Of a stretch of 6,841 nucleotides of DNA, positions 1-5,124 are shown piece by piece. How positions within the stretch are numbered: position 1 is the first letter of the stretch; each line of letters begins with the position of its first letter. Where the stretch lies: positions 1 to 6,841 of the forward strand of contig CAZEML010000217.1 in NCBI GenBank assembly GCA_964513285.1, given 5' to 3'. Both the position numbers and the translations under genes were made by a program. The DNA is from UBA11606 sp964513285. GTDB lineage: Bacteria; Actinomycetota; Acidimicrobiia; Acidimicrobiales; Aldehydirespiratoraceae. Under the pieces are notes generated by a model. The model had not been told where the DNA came from and did not search any database. It saw only the letters and a program-made list of their open reading frames with translations.

Positions 1-416
1 ACACCGACCAGTTCCCGAACTCGGTCGAGGAGATGTCGCTCGGTGTCTACGAGATCCTGCGGGCCGGCGGCTTCACGACCGGCGGCTTCAACTTCGACAC
101 CAAGCTGCGGCGGATGTCGATCGCTCGCGACGATCTGTTCCACGCCCACATCGGCGGGATGGACACCATGGCGCGTTCGCTCCTGGTCGCCCACGCCATG
201 TTGGAGGACGGCGTGCTCGAGGGCCGCCGCACCGAGCGCTACGCCGGCTGGGACGGGGCGCTCGGTACCGACATCCGCAATGGCAACGGGCCCGGCGCGT
301 CCCTCGGTTCGCTGCATCACTTCGTGGCCGACACCGAGCTCGATCCGGCGCCGATCAGCGGTCGTCAAGAAGAGCTCGAGAACCTCGTCAACCGCTACAT
401 CGAGCGCACCCGCTGA
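1..416 (+). CDS. xylA: Xylose isomerase, C-terminal part (gene begins before the window)
   Basis: Interconverts D-xylose and D-xylulose in the cytoplasm, using two divalent metal ions. The reading frame is open from base 3 to the TGA at 414-416, giving 137 visible residues, so roughly the first 300 residues lie outside the window. The fragment starts TDQFPNSVEE, followed by EILRAGGFTTGG and FNFDTK. From memory these align with the E. coli-type (class II, about 440 residue) isomerase: the Asp of TDQFP and the Asp of FNFD sit 30 residues apart, like metal ligands Asp309 and Asp339 of the E. coli enzyme. The GRQEELENLVNRYI tail near the C-terminus is also typical of that class rather than of the shorter Streptomyces-type enzyme. 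The stop overlaps the xylB start by one base, indicating a xylAB operon with coupled translation. Confidence 0.97.
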   Translation, partial: TDQFPNSVEEMSLGVYEILRAGGFTTGGFNFDTKLRRMSIARDDLFHAHIGGMDTMARSLLVAHAMLEDGVLEGRRTERYAGWDGALGTDIRNGNGPGASLGSLHHFVADTELDPAPISGRQEELENLVNRYIERTR

Positions 417-1795
417 TGCCGCTCGTCGCCGGCGTCGATTCGTCGACTCAGTCGTGCAAGGTCGAGCTCCGCGATCTCGACACCGGCGACGTCGTCGCGG
501 TCGGTCGGGCGTCGCACCCGCCCACGAGCCCGCCGCGCAGCGAACAGGACCCGGTCACGTGGTGGTCGGCGCTGGTCGAGGCGTTCGTGGCGACCGGTTC
601 GGCACGGACGGACGTCGCCGCGATCGGTGTCGGCGGTCAACAGCACGGCATGGTCGTGCTCGGCGCCGACGACCAGCCGCTCCGGGCCGCAAAGCTGTGG
701 AACGACACGGAGTCAGCGCCCCAGGCCGCCGCGCTGACCGAGCAGGTGGGCGCGGAGACGTGGGCGCAGCGGGTCGGCTCGGTGCCGGTCGCATCCTTCA
801 CCATCACCAAACTCGCGTGGCTGGTCGAGCACGAGCCCGACCAGGTCGCGGCGATCGCGAAGGTGATGCTGCCGCACGACTATCTCAACCTCCGGCTCAC
901 GGGCGTGCACGCCACCGATCGGGGCGATGCGTCGGGCAGCGGTTGGTTCGACGCGTCGACGGGGGAGTGCGCCGCGGAGCTGCTCGCGCTCGTCGGTGGG
1001 CGTGACGACTGGGCCGACCTCGTCCCGTCCGTGCTCGGTCCCACCGACGTGCTCGGCACGGTCACGACCGAAGCCGCCGCCGTGCTCGGCGTGCCGGCGG
1101 GAATCCCGGTCGGCCCCGGCAGTGGCGACAACATGGCAGCGGCGCTCGGCCTGGGGCTTCAGCCAGGAGACGCCGCCCTCTCGCTCGGGACCTCCGGCGT
1201 CGTCTATGCCGCCTCGCCCACCCCGACCGCTGACTCGTCCGGCGCGGTGGCCGGTTTCGCCGACGCGACGGGCGGCTTCCTGCCGCTCGTGTGCACCCTC
1301 AACGCCACCAAGGTCACCGACACGGTCGCGGGTTGGCTCGGGCTCGACCACGCCGCCTTCGCCGCGGCCGCCCTCGAGGCACCGGCCGGCGCCAACGGTG
1401 CCCGGCTCACGCCGTACTTCGACGGCGAACGCACCCCGAACCTGCCCGATGCCACCGGCATCTTCGAGGGGCTCCGCAACGACACGACGCCGGCGGACCT
1501 CGCCCGCGCCGCCCACGAGGGGGTGCTGCGCGGTCTCCTGTTCGGGCTCGGTGCCCTCGCCGAGGCGGGTGCTTCGGTCGGCGGGCGCCTTCATCTGATC
1601 GGTGGTGGCGCCAACAGTCCGGCCCACCGGCAGATCCTCGCGGATCTCCACGGGGCACCGATCCGGGTGCCCGACGCCGATGAGACGGTCGCCACCGGCG
1701 GTGCCGTCCAGGCTGCAGCGCTGCTCGGTCGTTCGTTCGCAGAGACCGCCGAGGCCTGGCGGTTGGGCCGCGGCGTCGACATCGACCCGAGCTGA
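416..1795 (+). CDS. xylB: Xylulokinase (FGGY carbohydrate kinase)
   Basis: Phosphorylates D-xylulose with ATP to D-xylulose-5-phosphate, which enters the pentose phosphate pathway. The 459-residue product is close to the usual family length (about 480). Motifs in order: the N-terminal phosphate loop GVDSSTQSCK (6-15), substrate-side GGQQHGM (73-79), LWNDTES (94-100), LPHDYLNLRLTG (152-163) and TDRGDASGSGWFD (167-179). The catalytic Asp is expected at D238 in GSGDNMAAALG; ALSLGTSGVV (254-263) and the C-terminal nucleotide-side GGGANSPAHRQILAD (396-410) follow. The ATG at 416 shares a base with the xylA stop and has no strong Shine-Dalgarno, which fits translational coupling. The neighbouring isomerase makes xylulose the most likely substrate among FGGY sugars. 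The stop is only 3 bp from the convergent CoA-transferase stop. Confidence 0.96.
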   Translation: MPLVAGVDSSTQSCKVELRDLDTGDVVAVGRASHPPTSPPRSEQDPVTWWSALVEAFVATGSARTDVAAIGVGGQQHGMVVLGADDQPLRAAKLWNDTESAPQAAALTEQVGAETWAQRVGSVPVASFTITKLAWLVEHEPDQVAAIAKVMLPHDYLNLRLTGVHATDRGDASGSGWFDASTGECAAELLALVGGRDDWADLVPSVLGPTDVLGTVTTEAAAVLGVPAGIPVGPGSGDNMAAALGLGLQPGDAALSLGTSGVVYAASPTPTADSSGAVAGFADATGGFLPLVCTLNATKVTDTVAGWLGLDHAAFAAAALEAPAGANGARLTPYFDGERTPNLPDATGIFEGLRNDTTPADLARAAHEGVLRGLLFGLGALAEAGASVGGRLHLIGGGANSPAHRQILADLHGAPIRVPDADETVATGGAVQAAALLGRSFAETAEAWRLGRGVDIDPS

Positions 1796-1798
1796 CGG

Positions 1799-3061
1799 TT
1801 AGTCGATCACACCGCGTTCGCGGAGGTCCGCCAGCGCGGTCGCATCGAGCCCGAGTTCCTCACCGAGGATCGCCTCGGTGTGTTCGCCGAGCCACGGCAC
1901 CCGCGTCTCGGGGCCCTCGGTCATCTTGCTGAGCTTCACCGGATTGCCCGGGATCAGCACCGGGTCGCCGCCGGCGGGCGGCTCCATCGCCACGAGCATG
2001 TTGCGCGCCGCGACGTGCTCGTCGGCGACGATGTCGGTCGGCGTGTAGCTCTCGCCGACCGCCAGACCCTCGGCCGCGAGCGCAGCGACGGCTTCGCGGT
2101 TGGTCATCTCGCTGGCCCACCGTTCGACATCGGGGCGGATCACCGTGTGGAAGTGGTCTCGCCAACCCTCACGGGTCGCGAGCCGCTCGTCGGTCAGCCA
2201 CTGGGCGTTGCCGGTGACCTCGGCGAGCTTCTCGAACTGGTGCTCACGCACACACTGCACGATGAAGTGGCCCTCGCCGGCCGCGAAGGTCTCGATGATC
2301 CCGACCGCGGCATCGGCCTCGCCGGAGATCCCCATCGAGTGGAAGTTGGTGACCAGGTCGGTCATGGCGACCGCGGCATCGAGCATGGCGATGTCGACGT
2401 ACTGCCCCTCGCCGGTGGCGTCGCGGTCGCGGAGCGCAGCGAGGACACCGATCACGCCGAACAACGCGGAGCTGATGTCGCCGAGCGCACCGACCGGGTT
2501 GACGATCGGTGGTCGCTCCGGCAGGCGTTTGTACTCGTAGATGCCCGACATGCCCTCGACGACCGCGGCGTAGGCGGCGCGATGGATGTGGGGCGACGCG
2601 GGGTCGTTGCCGAAGCCGGACACCGACAGATAGATCACGTCCGGCTTCACCGCACGGACGGCGTCGTAGCCGATGCCGAGGCGGTCGGCGGTGCCGGCCT
2701 TGAAGTTCTCACAGACGATGTCGGCGGTCTTCGCCAGTTCCAGGCAGAGACGGACGCCGTCGGGGTCCTTGAGGTTGAGTGTGACCGACCGCTTGTTGAG
2801 GTTGTTGCGGAGGAACGTCGCACCGACGCGACGCCCGGCGGGGTCGTCGATCGCGGGCATCGACCCTCGACCGGAGTCCCCGGTACCGGGTGATTCGACC
2901 TTCACGACGTCGGCGCCGAGCCGAGCGAGGAGCTGCGTGCCGAAGGGCAACGCCGCCATCTGTTCGATCGCCAGGACCCGAACCCCAGCCAGTGGTTTCG
3001 CTCGGTCTGCCGCTGCGTCGTTCGCCGTCGCGCCCAGTCGCATGTGTGGGATCTCACTCAT
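1799..3061 (-). CDS. CaiB/BaiF family CoA-transferase (class III)
   Basis: Family III CoA-transferases and the related alpha-methylacyl-CoA racemases move CoA between carboxylic acids or epimerise 2-methylacyl-CoA. The substrate cannot be told from sequence alone. With the start at 3061 the product has 420 residues, near the usual 390-410. The family core begins with KPLAGVRVLAIEQM (22-35), then LLARLGADVVKVESP (44-58), the RNNLNKRSVTLNL stretch (85-97) and VCENFKAG (116-123). The expected catalytic Asp is D228 in VDIAMLDAAV. The open frame runs much further upstream, to 3670, but that part lies antisense to the phosphatase gene and has no family sequence. Plausible ATG starts are 3073, 3061 and 3043; none has a convincing ribosome binding site, so the start is uncertain. 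No pathway partner is adjacent. It converges with xylB and diverges from the phosphatase gene. Confidence 0.93.
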   Translation of the reverse strand: MSEIPHMRLGATANDAAADRAKPLAGVRVLAIEQMAALPFGTQLLARLGADVVKVESPGTGDSGRGSMPAIDDPAGRRVGATFLRNNLNKRSVTLNLKDPDGVRLCLELAKTADIVCENFKAGTADRLGIGYDAVRAVKPDVIYLSVSGFGNDPASPHIHRAAYAAVVEGMSGIYEYKRLPERPPIVNPVGALGDISSALFGVIGVLAALRDRDATGEGQYVDIAMLDAAVAMTDLVTNFHSMGISGEADAAVGIIETFAAGEGHFIVQCVREHQFEKLAEVTGNAQWLTDERLATREGWRDHFHTVIRPDVERWASEMTNREAVAALAAEGLAVGESYTPTDIVADEHVAARNMLVAMEPPAGGDPVLIPGNPVKLSKMTEGPETRVPWLGEHTEAILGEELGLDATALADLRERGVID

Positions 3062-3113
3062 TGCGACGATCATGGCGCGTCGGTGACCAAGGTCGCCATG
3101 TGACGGCCCTCGC

Positions 3114-3140
3114 GACACGTGTCCCCACGGGTCGTGGGGA
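3114..3140. promoter_or_regulatory. Candidate operator: two symmetric elements in a divergent intergenic region
   Basis: Between the CoA-transferase (minus) and phosphatase (plus) genes lie a perfect 10-bp palindrome GACACGTGTC (3114-3123) and an inverted repeat TCCCCAC-5nt-GTGGGGA (3122-3128 and 3134-3140), touching each other. The inverted repeat covers where the -35 region would be for the TACTCT -10 box at 3148-3153. Repressor or activator binding is inferred from position and symmetry only. The inverted repeat could also be chance in GC-rich DNA. Confidence 0.35.
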
Positions 3141-3147
3141 TTCCGGC

Positions 3148-3153
3148 TACTCT
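3148..3153 (+). promoter_or_regulatory. -10 box TACTCT, leaderless promoter for the phosphatase gene
   Basis: TACTCT fits the actinobacterial TANNNT -10 consensus. It ends 7 nt before the GTG at 3161, placing the expected transcription start on or next to the start codon, as in leaderless actinobacterial mRNAs. No clear -35 was seen. Confidence 0.5.
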
Positions 3154-3160
3154 GCGCGGC

Positions 3161-3751
3161 GTGGACATCGGGGGCGACCGGTACCGCAGCGTTGGCGGAG
3201 TTCACCAAGTACCACTTGGCGGAGTTTCTGGCGCGCTGATCCTCACCGGGCTCGACGCGGTCGGTCCCGACGCGCCGGGCCTGCTCGACCATGTCGGTGC
3301 ACAGACCATCGTGTGCTTGCAGACCGATGCCGAAATCGAACGTCGCTTCCCCGAGTACCTCGAGTGGCTTCGCCATCCCGAGCCGTTCGAGGCGCTGCGG
3401 GCACCGATCGAGGACCATCTGGTCATCGACGACCTCGACATGTTGTCGCTGGTTCGCGCCACCGTCCGCCGCCTGGTGCGCGGCGAGGGCGTCGTCGTGC
3501 ACTGCGGTGCTGGATGGGGCCGAGCCGGACTCGTCGCCGCGCTCGTGCTGGTCGCGTTCGGGTCCGGCGTCGACGACGCGCTTCAGCGCGTTCGGTCGGC
3601 TCGGCCTGCGGCCGGGCCGCAATCGATCGAGCAGAACGATCAGCTCGCCCGGCTCGCTCCGGTGCTGCACAGCGAGCGCAAGGTGTCGCCCAGCGAGGCG
3701 GCCAAGCGCCGGGCTGGCGATCGCCGCGGATCTACTCCCCGTAGCGTTTGA
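3161..3751 (+). CDS. Protein-tyrosine/dual-specificity-type phosphatase
   Basis: Predicted cysteine-dependent phosphatase, probably cytoplasmic, of 196 residues; the substrate is unknown. The signature loop is HCGAGWGRAG (114-123): nucleophile C115, five residues, then phosphate-binding R121, the HCx5R motif of the tyrosine and dual-specificity phosphatase superfamily. About 30 residues earlier, PIEDHLVIDD (82-91) offers the general-acid Asp (D85, D90 or D91). The downstream RPAAGPQSIEQNDQL (148-162) matches the usual conserved R-x-x-G-x-x-x-x-x-Q region after the loop. I chose the GTG at 3161 because a TACTCT box sits 7 nt upstream. An in-frame GTG at 3119 would add 14 residues that look non-conserved and overlap the promoter. 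Neither has a Shine-Dalgarno. The last 20 bp overlap the 3' end of the selenoprotein gene on the other strand. Confidence 0.85.
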   Translation: MDIGGDRYRSVGGVHQVPLGGVSGALILTGLDAVGPDAPGLLDHVGAQTIVCLQTDAEIERRFPEYLEWLRHPEPFEALRAPIEDHLVIDDLDMLSLVRATVRRLVRGEGVVVHCGAGWGRAGLVAALVLVAFGSGVDDALQRVRSARPAAGPQSIEQNDQLARLAPVLHSERKVSPSEAAKRRAGDRRGSTPRSV

Positions 3752-3995
3752 TCGGGCCCACGAACTCCGTGAACGCGGCGAGGACTTCGCCCGGTTCCGC
3801 GTGGCGGCCGGTCTCGGCCTTGGAGTAGATCATCGTGCCGTCGACGGTGACGTCGAAGACGCCACTCCCGCCGGTGATGAGCTTCAGATCAGCGATGGCG
3901 TGCTGATAGTTGGTCAGCAGATCCGTGACCACGCTCACGGCGTGGGCTGAATAGTCTCAAGGGACGCAGTAGGTGAGTTCCACGTGATGATTCAT
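3732..3995 (-). CDS. SelW/Rdx-family selenoprotein with in-frame TGA (Sec13), CxxU motif
   Basis: Predicted thioredoxin-like selenoprotein of the SelT/SelW/SelH (Rdx) family, 87 residues including Sec. Reading from the ATG at 3995 gives MNHHVELTYCVPU then DYSAHAVSVV; the TGA at 3959-3957 supplies U13. C10 and U13 form the CxxU redox centre that follows a short beta strand ending in Tyr in this family. The rest is equally typical: LKLITGGSGVFDVTVDG (37-53), IYSKAETGRHAEPGEV (56-71), then a final helix. A standard-code start at GTG 3938 gives only 68 residues and loses the whole active site. The protein probably acts as a small cytosolic thiol/selenol oxidoreductase; substrates of bacterial SelW-like proteins are poorly known. 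It lies 9 nt after ybaK and is probably cotranscribed, although TAGGTT, 6 nt before the ATG, could be a leaderless promoter. Alternatives are a TGC-to-TGA sequencing error or a pseudogene; the intact frame and the SECIS-like hairpin argue against both. Confidence 0.85.
3914..3950 (-). promoter_or_regulatory. Candidate bacterial SECIS stem-loop
   Basis: In the mRNA, starting 7 nt after the UGA: outer stem UCAGC/GCUGA (5 bp), internal loop CCACG/AUCU, inner stem CCGUGA/UCACGG (6 bp, perfect) and apical loop GCGUGG. The loop starts 23 nt after the UGA and its first base is G. From memory, bacterial SECIS models require a hairpin with G among the first two apical-loop bases, roughly 16-37 nt downstream, so this fits. 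A competing hairpin CCACGC/GCGUGG with loop CGUGA overlaps it. SelB recognition is inferred. Confidence 0.65.
3957..3959 (-). other. In-frame TGA read as selenocysteine (Sec13)
   Basis: On the minus strand these bases read TGA, in frame between the CCT (Pro12) and GAC (Asp14) codons of the SelW-like gene. It occupies the second cysteine position of the family's CxxC/CxxU motif, where Sec is well known in SelW-type proteins. Confidence 0.8.
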
Positions 3996-4001
3996 GGGGC
4001 G

Positions 4002-4007
4002 AACCTA
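4002..4007 (-). promoter_or_regulatory. Possible -10 box TAGGTT upstream of the selenoprotein gene
   Basis: The minus strand reads TAGGTT, then 6 nt, then the ATG at 3995. This fits TANNNT with a leaderless start, so the selenoprotein gene may have its own promoter within the end of ybaK. The same bases contain the ybaK stop TAG, and the GGGGGTAGG run could instead act as a weak Shine-Dalgarno for a coupled start. Confidence 0.35.
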
Positions 4008-4478
4008 CCCCCAGACGGCGATGGCCGGGAACGACGCTCCCAGCGCGATCTCGAACGCCTCGGCCTCGACGACGACCTCGAGCCCTCGTCGGCCGCCGCT
4101 GCAGTGGATCCGGTCGAGCGCCGTCGCCCATTCGTCGACGAAGGTGGGCAGGACGTGCTTTTGCCCGAACGGGCTGATGCCGCCGACCACGTAGCCGCTG
4201 CGGCGCTCGGCCTCGGCCGGATCGGTCATGCGGGCCCTCTTCGCACCCGCCGCGGCCGCGATCGCCTTCAGGTCGAGGGTGCACGACACCGGGACGACGC
4301 CGATCGCGTGTCGCCCGTCGTCCAACGTGACCATCAGCGTCTTGAACGTCGCGTCGGGGTCGAGGCCGAGCGCCTCGACCGCTTCCATGCCGAACGACGG
4401 ATGGTTCGGGTCGTGGTCGTACTGCACGATCTCGTGCTCGATCCCGAGGCTTCGCAGCAGCTCCACAGCCGGTGTCAT
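4005..4478 (-). CDS. ybaK: Cys-tRNA(Pro)/Cys-tRNA deacylase, YbaK/EbsC type
   Basis: YbaK proteins hydrolyse Cys-tRNA(Pro) formed when prolyl-tRNA synthetase mischarges cysteine, acting in trans in the cytoplasm. The product has 157 residues, the normal size (156-159). Visible family features: HPSFGMEAVEALGL (26-39), the essential Lys expected at K46 in ATFKTLMV, VVPVSCTLDLKAIA (61-74), KRARMTDPAEAE (80-91) and the substrate loop GGISPFG (99-105). The start ATG at 4478 gives the canonical MTPAVELL N-terminus. The frame stays open up to 4931, but that stretch is antisense to tpx. ATAGGGGC directly before the ATG has its purine run too close to be a normal ribosome binding site. It is divergent from tpx with an 18-bp gap and 9 nt upstream of the selenoprotein gene, probably in one transcript. 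Confidence 0.93.
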   Translation of the reverse strand: MTPAVELLRSLGIEHEIVQYDHDPNHPSFGMEAVEALGLDPDATFKTLMVTLDDGRHAIGVVPVSCTLDLKAIAAAAGAKRARMTDPAEAERRSGYVVGGISPFGQKHVLPTFVDEWATALDRIHCSGGRRGLEVVVEAEAFEIALGASFPAIAVWG

Positions 4479-4483
4479 GCCCC

Positions 4484-4489
4484 TATGCT
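4484..4489 (+). promoter_or_regulatory. -10 box TATGCT, leaderless promoter for tpx
   Basis: TATGCT matches TANNNT and ends 7 nt before the tpx ATG at 4497. There is no room for a Shine-Dalgarno in the 18-bp gap shared with the divergent ybaK gene. A leaderless tpx transcript is the simplest reading; no clear -35 was seen. Confidence 0.55.
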
Positions 4490-4496
4490 GCCTCAC

Positions 4497-4997
4497 ATGG
4501 CAGAGATCACCCTCGGGGGCAACCCCATCCACACCAACGGCGACCTCCCCGCGGAGGGGTCGGCCGGTCCCGACTTCACCCTGACCAAGAGCGACTGGAC
4601 TCCGGTCGGCGCAGCTGACCTCGCTGGTCAGCGGGTGGTGCTCAACATCTTCCCGTCGATCGACACCCCCACCTGTCAGACCAGCGTGCGCACCTTCAAC
4701 GAGCGCGCCGCCGACCTCGACAACACCACGGTGCTGTGTGTCTCGGCCGACCTTCCGCCCGCCGCCGCTCGCTTCTGTGGCGCCGAGGGCATCGAGAACG
4801 TGTCGACCGGCTCGACGTTCAAGAACCCCGAGGTGCTCGACTCGCTCGGCGTTCGCATGACCGACGGTCTGCTCGAGGGCCTCGCCGCTCGCGCCGTCGT
4901 CGTGCTCGACACCGACGGCACCGTGCTCCACAGCCAGCTCGTGCCCGAGATCGCGGCCGAGCCCGACTACGACGCCGCGATCGCCGCCCTCGGCTGA
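4497..4997 (+). CDS. tpx: Thiol peroxidase (atypical 2-Cys peroxiredoxin)
   Basis: Reduces hydrogen peroxide and alkyl hydroperoxides, normally with thioredoxin as electron donor. The 166-residue product is the standard Tpx length (E. coli 168). The peroxidatic Cys is C60 within PSIDTPTCQTSVRTFNE (53-69), with the preceding T57 as in the TxxC catalytic motif. The resolving Cys is C94 in SADLPPAAARFCGAEG (83-98), equivalent to Cys61 and Cys95 of the E. coli enzyme. The N-terminal MAEITLGGNPIHTNGDLP and the later VLDTDGTVLHSQLVPEI (136-152) are typical. The wider open frame begins far upstream, but sequence before 4497 is antisense to ybaK. It is divergent from ybaK and convergent with the phosphotransferase gene, and is followed by hairpin structures that may end transcription. 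Confidence 0.96.
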   Translation: MAEITLGGNPIHTNGDLPAEGSAGPDFTLTKSDWTPVGAADLAGQRVVLNIFPSIDTPTCQTSVRTFNERAADLDNTTVLCVSADLPPAAARFCGAEGIENVSTGSTFKNPEVLDSLGVRMTDGLLEGLAARAVVVLDTDGTVLHSQLVPEIAAEPDYDAAIAALG

Positions 4998-5012
4998 CGC
5001 ACGTCACCCTGG

Positions 5013-5031
5013 CTGCGACCGCCGGTCGCAG
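5013..5031. terminator. Hairpin after tpx, possible terminator
   Basis: CTGCGACC-GCC-GGTCGCAG forms a perfect 8-bp stem with a 3-nt loop, beginning 15 nt after the tpx stop. No T-run follows, so it would be a non-canonical GC-rich terminator or an mRNA 3' stabiliser. Being symmetric, it could act on both converging transcripts. Confidence 0.5.
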
Positions 5032-5033
5032 GC

Positions 5034-5085
5034 CACTCGCAGCAGCTCGTGCTGTTGTTCACTCGCAGCAGCTGGCGCTGCTGAT
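5034..5085. repeat. Two tandem 26-bp repeats, each forming a hairpin
   Basis: Units 5034-5059 and 5060-5085 both begin CACTCGCAGCAGCT and match at 22 of 26 positions. Each contains an inverted repeat: CAGCAGC-TCGT-GCTGTTG (5040-5057, one G-U pair as RNA) and CAGCAGC-TGGC-GCTGCTG (5066-5083, perfect 7 bp). The differences fall in the loop or keep pairing, so the folds are preserved. Role unknown. Confidence 0.75.
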
Positions 5086-5095
5086 CACCGCTCGC

Positions 5096-5124
5096 GCTTG
5101 CCCGGGTCTCAGACCCGGGCAAGC
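5096..5124. repeat. Perfect 13-bp-stem palindrome with a stop codon in its loop; likely bidirectional terminator or REP-like element
   Basis: GCTTGCCCGGGTC (5096-5108) and GACCCGGGCAAGC (5112-5124) are exact reverse complements around a 3-nt loop TCA. Read on the minus strand the loop is TGA, the stop codon of the phosphotransferase gene, and the right arm encodes its last residues. There is no T-run on the tpx side. A plus-strand ACTTTTC follows the right arm but lies inside the opposing gene. It may be a terminator for both genes or a copy of an interspersed palindromic repeat. Confidence 0.7.

Noticed and set aside
713..1651. Long minus-strand open frame opposite xylB
   Set aside because: Low-complexity Arg/Gly-rich shadow of the xylulokinase gene, with no recognisable domain.
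1880..2893. Long plus-strand open frame opposite the CoA-transferase
   Set aside because: A shadow frame from G/C third-position bias; the minus strand carries the recognisable protein.
3062..3670. Open frame extending the CoA-transferase upstream to a 623-residue protein
   Set aside because: The extra N-terminal part is antisense to the phosphatase gene, which has a clear HCx5R motif, and it has no family sequence; the real start is near 3043-3073.
3732..3938. 68-residue standard-code gene with a GTG start
   Set aside because: It lacks the N-terminal strand and CxxC/CxxU centre of its own family; the TGA read-through version restores both and has a SECIS-like hairpin.
3930..3946. Alternative hairpin CCACGC-CGUGA-GCGUGG near the UGA
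   Set aside because: Stable but excludes the two-part stem and puts a C, then G, at the loop start closer to the UGA; kept only as a competing fold, not the preferred SECIS.
3984..4496. Open frame extending tpx upstream into ybaK
   Set aside because: It is antisense to ybaK; Tpx normally starts exactly where the ATG at 4497 does.
4479..4931. Open frame extending ybaK upstream to 308 residues
   Set aside because: The extension is antisense to tpx and the family N-terminus begins at 4478.
5034..5124. CRISPR-like array
   Set aside because: Only two tandem 26-bp units with no spacers between them, plus separate palindromes; no cas genes.
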